A DNA stretch of 64,000 nucleotides from Pontederia crassipes (lineage: Eukaryota > Streptophyta > Magnoliopsida > Commelinales > Pontederiaceae). A model generated the notes under the pieces. The model had not been told where the DNA came from. It did no database searches and worked only from the letters and a program-made list of their open reading frames with translations. The position numbers were made by a program, and so were the translations under genes. The stretch is from the NCBI GenBank assembly GCA_030549335.1, contig CM060194.1, positions 16,680,171-16,744,170 of the forward strand, given 5' to 3'. Within the stretch, counting starts at the first letter, position 1, and the number at the start of each line of letters is the position of its first letter. Positions 46,408-58,540 of this stretch are shown here, one piece after another.

Positions 46408-48105
46408 ATGACTTCTGGGTCTTCAAGTTCAACCTTAATCTCTATTGATGTTACCAGTCCACTTTATCTTTCGGCATCAGATTCATCGGGTCAAGTTCTT
46501 ATTCCAGTACAACTAGTTGATACCCAAAATTATTTGGTCTGGAGCAGTGCTATGTATAATGCATTAGTTGGAAAGAATAAACAAGGTTTTATCGATGGTT
46601 CTTGCAAGTTAGATCAATTAGATCCAATACTACATGCTCAATGGAAAAGATGCAATGCAATAGTAGTATCGTGGATCACAAGTACAATTTCTAAAGATCT
46701 GTTTAGTAATGTAATATTTACTCAAGATGCATTTGATCTGTGGAAAGATCTACGGGAGAGGTTTGAGAAGTTCAATGGTATGAAGATATTTTCACTTCAT
46801 ACTGATGTCAACAATATAATACAAGGTTCCTCCTCTGTTACAGATTATTTTACAAAGCTGAAAAATCTGTGGCAAGAGTTATCAGCTATGATTCCAACTT
46901 TGGATGTTGCAGATAATACAAAGGAAGATCATCTTTACTTAGCACACCAGAAATTGTATAAATTTCTTATGGGATTGAATGATGGTTATAACCATGTCAA
47001 GACTCAGATCCTAATGATGGTGCCACTTCCAAACTTAAATCATGCCTATGCAATAATAATTGAAGAAGAACAACGAAAGGAAAAGTTTAGCAATAGTTCA
47101 TATCAGCAATTGGCTTTTTTAGGGGCTAAGTCATACAATCAAAGTTTTAAACCTAGAAGAGACAATATTGTGTGTGATTATTGTAAGAAAATAGGCCATA
47201 AAAAGGCACAATGTTACAGGATAATTGGTTTTCCACCTGATTTCAAGTTCAACAAGGGAAAGAATCAAATCAGTGCCTATAATGCTATTGCACAATCTGA
47301 AATACAACAAGATAAAGCATTCTCAATTGGAGACCAGCAGAAGCTCACTGAGGATCAGTTCAAACAGCTGCTAAACTTACTAAAAAAAGACTCTAGTGAT
47401 GGAGGAATTGAAGCTTCTGTAAACATGACAGGTACAAGCTTGTTCACTTCTAAAGTCATTCAAGATTCTTGGATTATTGACACTGGAGCCTCCAATCATA
47501 TGACATGTCATTTGGATTGGTTGGTTAATGTGAAAAAATTATCAGGGAAGAATGTAGTTACATTACCAAATGGTCAGCAATCATCTATCACACATTGTGG
47601 TGCATTTCGTATCAATTCAGAAAATTTTCTTACAGATGTTCTTTTTGTACCAGAATTTAAGTTTCATTTGATTTCAGTATCACATCTTATACAAGATCTT
47701 AATTGCTCAGTAACTTTCACTGATAATATTTGTACAACTCAGGACCAATCGAGTGGCATGGTGAGCCAGATTGGTAGAAGACATTCTGGATTATATTACT
47801 TTACAGAATTGAAGCAAGCTCACAGGCTGCAGGCATATACAAGCTTCTTACAAGAAGACAAGATATCAGAAGAGGAGATATGGCACAAAAGACTTGGTCA
47901 TTTACCAATTGACAAGTTCAAATACATTTCAGTTTTAAAGAAATATAGCCTAGGTCATCATATCACTTGTACTATATGCCCTTTGGCAAAACAAACACGA
48001 TTACCATTTAAAAGTCATTCTACTTCAACAAGAAGTTTTAGAAAACTGGATTTGATTCATGTGGACACATGGGGTCCTTTTAAAGTTTCTACTCATGCAG
48101 GATAG
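46408..48105 (+). pseudogene. Copia gag-protease and start of integrase
   Basis: The frame is open from the likely ATG at 46408 (MTSGSSSSTLISID) to a TAG at 48103-48105. An earlier in-frame ATG at 46354 is possible. It contains the UBN2-type gag core (NYLVWSSAMYNALVGK, FNGMKIFSLH), a CCHC knuckle (CDYCKKIGHKKAQC), the protease motif WIIDTGASNHM at about 47470-47500, the pre-integrase motif WHKRLGHLP near 47880, zinc-binding CTICPLAKQ and the first integrase aspartate in HVDTWGPF. The gag and protease parts are intact, so virus-like particle protein could in principle still be made from this copy. Confidence 0.9.
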
Positions 48106-48645
48106 AATTTTAGAAGGATGACCTGGGTGTATCTTCTTAAACATAAATCTGAATGTAGCAAAGTTTTGTTACAGTTCATTGCCTTTGCTGAAAAATAGTT
48201 CGATGTTCAAATTAAAGCAGTAAGGTCAGATAATGGATCTGAATACTTGAATAAATATTGCAGTGATTACTTCTCCAGTAAAGGTATCTTCCATCAAAGA
48301 AGTTGTGCTTATACTCCTCAACAAAATGGTTTGGTAGAGAGAAAACACAAGCATATTTTAGAAGTTGCAAGGGCTTTGATGTTTCAATCAAATTTACCAC
48401 TTAAATATTGGGGAGAAAGTATTTTAACCGCTGTTCATATTCTTAATAGGCTACCCTTGAGAGTGTTACATAATAGGTCAGCATATGAAATGTTCTTTGA
48501 GAAAGAACCTGATTTGTTTTATTTAAGAACCTTTGGCTATCTGAGTTACATTACTAACAAAGTTGTGACACATAAATTTGACAAAAGAGCCTTGCCATGT
48601 GTGTTTCTGGGATATTCAACCGTCCAAAAGGGATATAAGGTTTAA
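48106..48645 (+). pseudogene. Copia integrase, remainder
   Basis: Right after the TAG the sequence is missing the usual VDDYSR segment, a short deletion that also disturbs the frame. A second stop lies near 48199. The frame 48247-48645 holds the rest of the integrase, including CAYTPQQNGLVERK with the third catalytic residue; VRSDNGSEY is encoded just upstream. A frameshift and stop at 48645 follow VQKGYKV. Confidence 0.87.
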
Positions 48646-48649
48646 ATTT

Positions 48650-50110
48650 AGACACTAAAAAAATTCAGGTTAGTCGTGATGTAATTTTCTTTGAGCATAT
48701 ATTTCCTTTCCTTTTGCAAAAGGATTTGGACGTCACTACTTCTGATCAGTTTCAGAAAACTCAGGTTTCAGAAGATTTGGTTGAAAACTTTGATCTCATT
48801 AACATCCCTGAAACAGTTCCGAGTTCCCCTGTGCAGAATTGTAATTCAGAAAACAATGCATCAGTTTCAGATAATTCACCAGAATTGAATCTGGAAGTTG
48901 TGCTTCCTGAACTCTCTGATTCTGAAAACATTGCTACACCACAAAATTCTGTCACTTCAACAAGAAACACACTGCCACTTATAGAGGGAAGAAGCAAAAG
49001 AAATGTTAAACCACCTTCATGGTTACAGGATTATGTCACCATGTCAGCACAAGATAATTTTACCAGCAAGGCATCTACTTCACATCCTATACAAAATTAT
49101 GTCTCTTACAAATCTTTAAGTGATAGTTATAAGACTTTTCTTGCAGCCTTATCAACAATTTATGAACTTCATCTTATCAGCTGGTCATCAAAGATCAAAA
49201 CTGGGTTGAAGCTATGAATGCAGAATTGGAAGCATTGGAGTCAAATGGTACTTGGATGGTAGTAGATCTTCCAGTTGGAGTTAAGCCTATAGGATGTAAA
49301 TGGGTTTACAAAATAAAACTCACAGCTGATGGGAAGATAGAAAGGTATAAAGCAAGGCTTGTCGCTAAAGGCTATAATAAAAAACATGGAATAGATTACA
49401 AAGAAACTTTCTCACCAGTAGCCAAGCGTGTTACTATCAGATCATTGCTAGCTGCAGCTGCACAAAACAATTGTCCTGTGTATCATTTGGATGTTAATAA
49501 TGCTTTTCTTAATTGAGACTTATATGAAGAGGTTTATATGACTTTGCCAGAAGGATATCACAGCAAGGGGGAGTTCAATTGTCAGATTAAGGGGGAGAAA
49601 ATTCAGACAACACAGCCTAAAGTTTGTAAGTTAGTTAAGTCTCTTTATGGACTTAAACAAGCATCAAGGCAATGGAACCTCAAATTCACTCAGATTCTCT
49701 TAGATGCTGGTTTCATTCAAAGTCACAATGATTATTCATTGTTTACTAAACATATAGAACAACAATTTGTGGCTTTACTAGTTTATGTTGATGATATCTT
49801 AATTGCAGGAAACTCTTTGGATCTAATTTCTCAAGCCAAAGATGCTTTACAGAGTCAACTGAAAATCAAATATTTGGGGGAAGTAAAATTTTTTCTGGGT
49901 ATGGAGGTATTGAGATCAGCAAAAGGGATTCTTTTGACTCAAAGGAAGTATGCCCTTGAACTCATTGAAGAGACTGGTTTAGGAGGGTGCAAGCCTGCAC
50001 TTACTCCTTTGGAGCAGAATTTAAAGTTAACTCCATATGACTACGATTGCAGTATTACTAACCCATCAACTAAACATGATCCTTTATTGGACACCCCTGA
50101 CACGTTTTAG
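48650..50110 (+). pseudogene. Copia reverse transcriptase
   Basis: The linker 48714-49217 is in another frame. 49214-50110 contains [40 protein letters not shown] and the catalytic YVDDILIAG near 49783-49800. TGA at 49514-49516 interrupts the segment just after DVNNAFLN, and a TAG ends the frame at 50108-50110 before RLIGRLIYL. Confidence 0.9.
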
Positions 50111-50778
50111 AGACTTATAGGTCGTCTCATCTATCTCACACATACCAGGCCAGATATTACTTATGTTGTTACTCATTTAAGTCAGTTTATGCATCAACCA
50201 AAAGTTTCACATTGGGAAGCGGCTCTCAGGATAGTCAGATACTTGAAGAGTTCGCCTGGCAAAGGTATTCTTTTTTCAGCCAACAAAAACAATTCTTTAT
50301 TAGCATTTTGTGATGCAGATTGGGCATCTTGTCCCTTTACTCGTGATCAATCTTTGCTTTTTGTATCAAAGTGGGTGACTGTCTTTTATCATGGAAGTAA
50401 AAAAAATAGGATGTTGTTTCTCGATCATCTGCTGAGTCAGAATACCGAAGCATTGCACTTGTCATTGCTGAATTGGTATGGATTATGCGTTTGCTTGCAG
50501 AATTACTTCCTGAAGTCAGAACACCTGTTTCCATATACTGCGACAGCAAAGCTGCGATTCAAATTTCTGAAAACCCAATTTTTCATGAACGAACAAAACA
50601 CATCGACGTAGATTGTTATTTTGTTCGTGAGAAGTTTCTGAAAGGATTAATCAAGCTGCATCATGTTTCTACTAAAGACCAAATTGCTGATTTATTGACT
50701 AAGGCACTTGATTCACGTCAACATAATCATTTGATGGGCAAGTTAGGCATGATTGATGTTTATCATTGCCAAACTTGA
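50111..50778 (+). pseudogene. Copia RNase H
   Basis: 50189-50611 begins with the connection region and LLAFCDADWASCP. A frameshift leads to 50473-50778 with IYCDSKAAIQISENPIFHER, TKHIDVDCYFVREKFL and STKDQIADLLTKAL, the usual copia RNase H end. The stop falls just before the polypurine tract. Confidence 0.88.
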
Positions 50779-50785
50779 GGGGGAG
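50775..50785 (+). other. Polypurine tract of copia element
   Basis: TTGAGGGGGAG directly precedes the 3' LTR. Confidence 0.88.
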
Positions 50786-51047
50786 TGAAGGAAAACATGA
50801 TATGTTAATACATTGTACATACACTATATAGATGCTTGTAATGTAGTGGCGGTTAAGGTTTTTGTACTGTAGCTAGGGAGTAGTATAACTGAAATAATTC
50901 TGGTGAACAACAGAACATGTAATCTGTAGTATAAAAGCAGAGGAGAGTTTTGATCGGATAGTGAAGAAAATAGAAAAAGAGGGTTTGAGTTCCTCCCAAC
51001 CAGTTCCTCTTCTATGTCATTTTAATTTTCGATTCAGGTTTTCAACA
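50786..51047 (+). repeat. 3' LTR of copia element
   Basis: 262 bp. Only two substitutions are seen against the 5' LTR (in ATCTRTAG and in CAAYCAGTT/CAACTAGTT). Confidence 0.95.
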
Positions 51048-52140
51048 ACTGATGAACAGGCGGCCATCGCCATCCGGGATAAGAAGTTGAGACCAGTGAT
51101 CCCTCCCTCTTGTCCTGCTCCTTTGCAAGCCTTGATGAAGCAATGTTGGGATCATGTTCTATGGAAGAGGCCGGAGTTCCGGGACATAGTGAAGGTTTTG
51201 GAGCAGTTTGTATCTGCTCAAGCTAGAGATGGCAACATAGAGCAGTGTCAGAATTTGATGCGTGAGCTTAAGCTTGGTCACAGAAAGCTCAGATTGCTCC
51301 AAGTTTTAGACAAGTTAATATCTTTCCATGCATGGTGATATATATCTATAGAGAGAGGTTGAACCGGTGTATCGCAAATGTCGTTGTGTAAAAAAATATA
51401 ATATACTCTGTTCGTACTCGTCTTGCCGAATTTAATTCTTAATGAAATTTTCAGACCAAGAAAAATTTCCAATTACATCTTATATATACATGAATTGTTC
51501 TTACATTCATCATGGCATATATATGCATGTGTTCTGTTGTGTTCAAGATGGGGATACTTAATTGACCCCATTAAGATGCCTACATATGCATATGCATCTA
51601 TCACGCCCGTGCCCCACATGGGCCATAGTTGAAGACACTTCTACTTATTTTTGGTTATTTTCTTATTGTTTTAATTTTCTACAATAAAATTATTCAAACT
51701 TAAGTAAAAAACAAATCAAAAAGAAAACTTCTACAAATAAATTAAATAACTCCTTTTATAGAACTTTATAGAATGCAAATTAAATAACCTAAACTAATGC
51801 ATAATTTTTCGTACATCAAATTTTTCTAAGTTTGCTAATTTATTTTATCCTCAAGCAAATTTGAGATAGGGCTAAGGCTCCATTATAAAATCAATACTTT
51901 TCTCCTATTGTTTTTGTTATACAGACATTAGAGTACCTTTTGTTAGCCAATACATAATCTTGCAGAATTTTCAACCTTCAAATATGTCGTTCTTGCATGT
52001 CAACAAATAATATTAGTCTATCTCATAAGAGCATAAATGTTCATAAGAGCATAAATGTTGAACGACAAGTATTCCATTAATGTATTTTCATACTTTTTTC
52101 TAACTTTTTTTGGGTTCAACTATAACCCTCTTTTGTTTCT

Positions 52141-53264
52141 TTTTCTTCTCTTTTCTTTACTTATTGGGCTTCAACTAACCCCCTTTTCTTTCTTTTTCTT
52201 TCATTTTTTTTCATTGTATAATCATAAGTCATAAAAGACTTAATATTTCAATTGAAAATGCAATTATAATCAGGACTGATGTCATAGTAAATAATATAGA
52301 AATGAACCATTTAAAGGCTAATTGTTCTACTTAGAAACAACATTTTCAAAATCTCAATACTCTGATGATACCCTATAAAAGGAAATGTGATGTTATGAAA
52401 ATCACTTTAAGACAATAAAATAGTAAGAAAGAAGAAATCTAATGATACCAAAATGTTTTTGTTTACATTTTTTTCATTTTTTGGACTTTTCATTAATTGA
52501 TGCATGGTACACAACACGACCAATAGACTCCAAATGCTAAAAGTAACATGCTATGAAAAAACATAAAATAAAGATACATGTAGCTCCTCCTCTAAGCTTG
52601 AACATTAGGCTCGTACAGAAAAAGATAAGAAACAAAAAATATAGAAGTGGTAAAATGCAAAAGAAAAGAGCAAAAACAATAGAAGTCTAGTCCTTTGGTG
52701 GCGGCGATAGATGGAAAATGTGCAAAAGTGTCCTTGGCTCACATGATAATCATAGATGTGTCAATCATATCTCTCCGACATTGGTGTGTTGATATGTTGG
52801 CTAAGTGCTATCATTGCTCATGAAAGAACTCCTGACAAGCCTACATAGTCATGGGAATGTCGTGAAAGCTCGAGAAATCATATATCGACTGAGGTGGGTC
52901 GTTGTCCATTTGAGCTGGTGGAGTAGTATATGAAGGACCTGCCTCTATGCCATGAACCTCCAAAGAAGTAGTATGGGGTATTTCATGTCTTGCGGCCCAA
53001 AGAAGAAAACAACAATCCATTATCACGGTTGAACACCGTGATTCTAACAATGTAAACACTTGAGACCCGTTTGAAGAGTCTTCGAATTTCAATACATATC
53101 CTTCACCAAATTTATCAAGCTAACACATGTCTTGTCTAGGAACATAGAACACGGTACTCATGTGACATGCTCTAAATCGATCATATCATATCCATATCCA
53201 CATAACGAATAACTGGATAAGGTAATTGTTCCCTCACTATGTCCTCTACAAAAATACACACGAT
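52141..53264. other. Intergenic DNA
   Basis: A short minus-strand ORF at 52841-53092 has no recognisable domain. Otherwise AT-rich with no features. Confidence 0.5.
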
Positions 53265-53272
53265 AAAAATCT

Positions 53273-54664
53273 AGGATAAATTTTACTAAATACCCTCCAA
53301 CCTTTGTCACTTTCCCAATGCTATCCTCCAATTTCACTTTGTAATTAAATTATCCTTCATCTTTTAACTTATTTCACGAACTACCCTTTTGTCCTAGGAT
53401 CTCCCATTTCCCGAATGAAGTGTCAGTGTGGTGATCACGAGAATTGTTTCTTTCTCCTCCACACAAACAACTTCCTGACATGGCATGATTAAAAATTGAA
53501 ATAATATTAAAATATAATAATTGAAAAAATAAAAAAGGGGTGCAACATGTACCTCTGTCGGTGAAGGAGGGTCGTCACCTCCCCTTCTTTCCCTGGTTTG
53601 GCGCCGGTGGAGGGAAAGAATGGCCCCCTTCTTTGTGGCCTTGGGCACAAAGGGGGCTGTCGCTCCTCGTTCTTTCCCTGCGCCGGCATCAGCACAGGGA
53701 AAGAGGGGGGCGATGCCCCAGCTCAATGCGACCTCGCATCGGAGGCGCAAAGGGGGCGATGAGCTAGAGGGGGCGATAGACCCCTCTTTGCGGCCTCGTT
53801 CCAAGAGCAGAGCAGGGTCGTCGCTCCCTTTCTTTCTACGCCGGTGCTGGCATGGGGAAAGAGGTGGGTGACGACACCCCTCACTGCAACATCATACCGA
53901 AGGCCTTAGAGGGTGGGTCGTCGCCCCCTCCCCCCCCTATTCTTTCTCTGTGCCTAGGCTGGTACCGACGTAAGGAAAGAGGGGGACGACGGTCGTCCTG
54001 CATCCTCGGTCCAAGTGCTGAAAGGGGGGGATCGCCCTCTTTCTTTCCTTACGCCGATGCTAGCACGGGGGAAAGAGGGGCAGGGGGTGACAACCCCCCT
54101 CTCTGCGACCTCTTAGAGAGGGGGGCCATCGCCCCCGCCCCCCCCATTCTTTTCCTACGCCAATGCCGGTGCAGGGAAAGAGGGGGTGACGACCCCCCCT
54201 CCTACAACCTCATTCTAATTTCGTAGAGTGGGGGCATCGCCCCTAGTTCTTTCCCTGCGTCGGCATCAAAGCGGGGAAATAGGGGGGCCATGGCCCCCTC
54301 TCTGTGACCTCGTCGGCCGGTGAGCACAAGGAGATGGGGGGTCGGCCCCCCTTCTGCCGGAGGTCGTAGAGGGGGTCCCCCTTTCCCAGCCAGTTAATGC
54401 CAAAGGGGATGGCAACTTTTTATTTTTTTTTAATATTTTTATTTTTTTAATAATGTCATGTTAGACTCATGCTTATGTGGAGGAGAGATACATCATCCCA
54501 TGAGGCCACCTCAACAAAGTGACCAAAAAAATTGTCGATTATATATTAAAAGGATAGTTGGTGAAACAGGATAAAAGATGGAGGACAATTTTGTTACAAA
54601 GTGAAGTTTGAGGGCAACACTAGTAAAATGTTAAAGTTGGAGGGTAACTAGCGAAATTTATCCT
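53273..54664. mobile_element. Non-autonomous DNA transposon with about 125-bp inverted ends
   Basis: The two ends are long imperfect inverted repeats (53273-53400 and the reverse of 54540-54664), sharing AGGATAAATTT, CCCTCCAACTTT-like and CACTTTGTAA blocks. A direct repeat AAAAATCT (53265-53272 and 54665-54672) fits an 8-bp target duplication; it could be 9 bp if the shared T is counted. Long TIRs with this duplication size suggest a MULE-like origin, but hAT cannot be excluded. No transposase is encoded. The centre (53530-54400) is a GC-rich repeat array. Confidence 0.75.
53530..54400. repeat. GC-rich degenerate tandem array with hairpin-like units
   Basis: Repeats of TTCTTTCCCTGCGCCGGC ... 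GGGAAAGAGGGGGCGA ... CCCCCTCTCTGCGACCTC recur about every 90-110 bp. TCTTTCCC and GGGAAAGA arms about 20 bp apart make each unit self-complementary. Confidence 0.75.
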
Positions 54665-54672
54665 AAAAATCT

Positions 54673-57600
54673 ATGAATATCTCTAAACAGGATTCTAGAT
54701 ACTTTTAGTTCTTGTGGTTTTGAGGTGCAACTCACTCCCCCATGTGATCTCTTTCTAGACAAGTAGGTTGTTGAACTCTTTACCATAATCCTTCAAACCT
54801 TCACTACGGAAGCTATAGATCTCACTAAGCTGCTCACATGTAAGCTGAAATTTCGTGTTATGCATCCTGAAACTAAGTACTAAGCTGAAATTTCGTGTTA
54901 TGCAATAACTTTTTTCCTGTAGGAAAAGAAGATAGGAATTCAATTGTGAACCTTTTCTATTCTAGGAGCTTCTGGAAAATGAGTACAACCCAATATTCAA
55001 AGCACATCATCCATCATGTGAAATTTTGTCATGGTCACATCATGTAAAAATCGAGTGGAAGATGTCTTTTTTCTACAATGACATGTTGATCCCTATCACG
55101 AAATTCAATCTCATATGTAAGCAATTAACACACGAGATGGTTTCCCGAGCTGTGGCTGCTTCGAAGATGGCTCACAGGCTTCTTCCAGTGAGGTTCAAAC
55201 ATGGTAATAGTAGCTTCAGTACTCTATCATGACCGTGATAGAGAGGGGAAGGAACTTGCTGTTGTCCCCTTGTCCTTCACGATCGTGCTTTCTACAAGAT
55301 GAAGCAAGTCAAGTTGTTCAAGTCATCGTCTTCAACTGGTTGTGGCACGCTAGCAACATAGATGCCTTGTTGTTGTAGTGGATGATGTGACGTGCCGACT
55401 TCGTCGACTTATGTGTGGCATTCTTTGCTATTGATCGGTCAGAAGTCATCAGAGTTTCCAGAAGAAGAGGTGACTGAAGAGAGGGCGGTGTTGTTGAGGA
55501 TATAGCTTAGACAAGTAAGGTTCGACCGATAGAAATGAACTGAGATCGGCTAGCAACGGCTTGTGTAGCAGAGGGCGTTGGTGGTGGTGATGGAGAGAAG
55601 GAAGTTGTGAGCAACGAAACTGCAGAGGTACCAATGTTGAAGGAGAAATCAATCAGTGTTTGAGACAAAGACCTTTTGCTTGTTGGCACGTGAAGATCGG
55701 CCAGTGGTGAAATCGTCTGTTAGTTTGAGCGACAATGATGATTGACGGCAGAGTGAGGGAGGAGGAGGTTACATGCCCAAAGAAAGCCTACTAGCATCGA
55801 AAAAGAAAGGCAGCTAGTGAAAACTTACAATCAGCGATGCTGCGGTGATGGTCCTATGATTATGGTCTGGGAAATCTGGACGGAGGCACTGCGAGAAGGG
55901 GGATGCCAACGTTAGAGGAAGAAAGTGGCCGGCAGCGTGGGCTCGATAATGGAGGCAGTGATGCTAGGGTGGATGCCTCACGGTCATGCCTAATTACATG
56001 GAGGAGTAAACGATGATTGGATGTACCATGTGTCTTCTCGTGGTCGCGCCACATGTCCTAGAAGATAAAAATTATGTTAATAGTTCCCAACCATTAAATG
56101 CATATGTAACAAGTGTGCTTGATGTGTTATCGAGTTCATAACGATTGTGCATGTAATGGTCGTGACTTATAGATTTTCTACAGAACAAGCGTGCACCAAA
56201 ACTCTTAATGGCACTACTATGACATGTGCAGAGTGGCCATGATCAAAATGCAGCATGCGGCCTTGCAACCCCGATCTTCTATCACATCCATGACATCTCC
56301 TCATCACGGCCATAACCGAGAGTCCCTTAGCAGTCTAGTCTAAAAACAAACTAAAAACTCAAATACTAATACTAATAACTAAAAATGAGGATAAAGTTTG
56401 ACTTTTAGCCTTTCGTTACCTTCAAGGGTTTGAAAAGGGTTTTGAGTGACCATACTTTTCCATCTTACCTCTTATGTAATGCTTGGGGCATTGTCCATTT
56501 ACTTTAAAACAATTACCTTGATCTTCTTGTGAAACTTGATTATTTGTCTTCCTTTGTACAAATGTTCTTGATGTCTAAGAGTTTGTTCCCTTTTACCAAT
56601 GTGTAACTTATAGTTGATGAGATTGTGGTTGAATTTATTTAAAGGGACTTCCTTCTTCATACTTGTCCATCTTTCATGATATGTTCATTTGTCTACTTGA
56701 TTTTCCACTCAATCCATGTCTTATTATATTCATCCTCAACCTCCATCTTCTTGGAGTAAAATCATGTAAGTGGCATGGACATAAGATGGTTGCAGAGATG
56801 TTCACAATATTGTCCCTCGCATGGGCAATTTGAGAAGCTAGTTCTTTAACTTCTCCAATGTTTGAAATTTTGCATCCATGATATCAAACTTTGTATTATA
56901 ATTTGGGACTGGTGGGCAATAGCTAGTTGTTGATCCTTGAACTATGCTAAGCAATGTTGTCAAGTTCAAGAATTTAGGTAAACTCATTTATCGTTTGGTA
57001 AACTCGTATCATAAAATGGACTCGTAAATACAAGAGTCTATGTACCAAATAAATTTAATTATTTAAGTAATTTTTTATACACTTGCAAACACATATCTAT
57101 GTTCCATAAATTATAAATAACTAATATATTTTACTCATAAAATTTCGAATTATGATACTATTTTCATTCTCGAACACAAATACATTAATCAAATAAAATA
57201 TATTAAGATTTTACAATTACATTTATTGTAAAAAAATAAATAATTGTATGCTATCGTATAGAATCATATAAACATGTGTAGAATCGTATAGACTCTATAA
57301 GAGTTTATGGATTCTATAATTTTTTTAAAATTAAATTTTTGTAAAATATGAAAGTCTAAGTTATTTAAGAGTTTATACCGATTTGTTTCGTTTTACTTAC
57401 TTAAACTCTTAAACTTTAAGAGTTTAAGAGTTCGACTCAAGAGTTTAACAACATTGGTGCTAATTGCGATTGTAGATTGTTGATAAGTTGATTTTGTAAA
57501 ATGAATCTTTTCTCTATAACTTCAATCAATTGGCATAGCTTTTATTTGATTTTGGGTTTTGACTCTCATTGAGTGGATAGAGGAACATCATTCTTCATCT

Positions 57601-58540
57601 AGATCTTATCCTTCAATTGTTCTATTTGTCCCAACAACTTTAAGAAGGCATTTCTTGAAATTGAAAATTTTCCTTGGTCGTGGTGATAAAATTCAATATC
57701 ATGTGGTCAATTGTGGAATTTTCTTATACGAGGGGAATTTTTGGGGTAATATTAGTTGTGATTTGATATATTTGCGCCCAAATCTTCAATCATCTTTTTT
57801 CGTTGTTCTAGATAATAATCCCCATGGTTTTTATTTTGTTGTCATTCTAAATGTTCTTTTAAAGATAGTTTCTACAATTGTGAATGTATATGAACTAAGA
57901 TAATTTTCATGGAATTTCAAACAAATAAAGGCTCTCAAATAACAACTAAAATAGAAATAAAAGTTATTAGACACGTGGCATGCATGAATAAAATCTACCC
58001 TAGAAACTACTACGAAATTAATTACTTCTTCTTAGATAAAATTATTCATAAATCACATAATCAAAGGAAAACATTTAGCACAAACGTGCATACTATTAAG
58101 GATTCAGATAAACTAATATTCAGAAAAAATTCAATACATAAATAGATTCTACTAAGACGACCTTAATAAAGAATTAATCTTACAAAAAGGACATCAAATC
58201 TAATGAAAATGTTCGTTCTCGGGTTTTTGGTAAAGCTTAGCGATCGTTCTCGAAGACCTTTAAAACAATGCTATGGGGTTAGCCTCCTTTGGTCCTCATA
58301 TAGATTTTTCATCCTCCAAGAAAGAAACTGAATATCTATCCGAAAAATATATAAATTATAACCATATGCAAGATCACCTTCATGGTCGTGAGTGGTTTCG
58401 TCATGGTCGTGAGTGGCTTCGTCGTGGCCGTGACGGAGCACATAATCTTTTGCACTTTGGAACACCCTTCGGGCACAACCATAACAAAAGGCAGGCTTCG
58501 TACTTGACGGCATGGTCATGAATATTTTGAGCACGACCTT
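54673..58540. other. Intergenic DNA, no gene supported
   Basis: Short ORFs on both strands (for example 55449-55689 minus and 57559-57903 plus) lack known motifs and obvious coding structure. No LTR or TIR pairs were identified. Confidence 0.5.

Larger units (their letters stand above)
45974..51047 (+). mobile_element. Ty1/copia retrotransposon inserted in kinase copy 1
   Basis: Plus-strand element of 5074 bp with 262-bp LTRs (45974-46235 and 50786-51047) that differ at two positions by direct comparison. A perfect target duplication ACTGA flanks it. The primer binding site touches the 5' LTR and a GAGGGGGAG polypurine tract precedes the 3' LTR. Order gag, protease, integrase, reverse transcriptase, RNase H identifies copia. 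The integration is recent, yet pol has several stops and frameshifts. Confidence 0.96.
35474..51338 (+). pseudogene. Raf-like Ser/Thr kinase copy 1, split by two retrotransposons
   Basis: Three pieces, 35474-35742, 45488-45973 and 51053-51338, together hold 1041 nt: 346 codons plus stop, with no internal stop or frameshift. The gaps are a Ty3 element (target duplication GCGAA at 35738-35742 and 45483-45487) and a copia element (ACTGA at 45969-45973 and 51048-51052). Kinase landmarks are present: glycine-rich IGSPFARGAHSKLHHG, VAVKII lysine, alpha-C glutamate in FTREV, HRDLKPEN, DFG, GTYRWMAPEV, YSFGIVLWEM and the C-lobe CW..RPEFRDI. The pattern fits plant group C Raf-like kinases related to HT1, cytosolic signalling kinases. 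The start ATG begins MSGKRRFEATNQ. With insertions in place no full kinase can be made. Confidence 0.93.
31400..52140 (+). repeat. Kinase segmental duplication, copy 1 (with later insertions)
   Basis: Flanks and gene match the copy at about 58726-61698. Upstream blocks are 31420-31500 (CGATTAATCGGATCAATCTT) and 34750-35470, the gene is at 35474-51338, and the downstream block is 51339-52140. A CACTA-like element (31865-34275), a Ty3 element (35743-45482) and a copia element (45974-51047) interrupt this copy. Confidence 0.8.

Noticed and set aside
52841..53092. 83-codon minus-strand ORF
   Set aside because: Looks more protein-like than its neighbours, but no motif, splice partner or homologous copy supports it.
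53394..54226. ORFs of 60-136 codons on both strands
   Set aside because: Products of the GC-rich repeat array.
57559..57903. 114-codon plus-strand ORF
   Set aside because: Begins at TTG, lacks recognisable motifs and lies in AT-rich DNA; probably chance.
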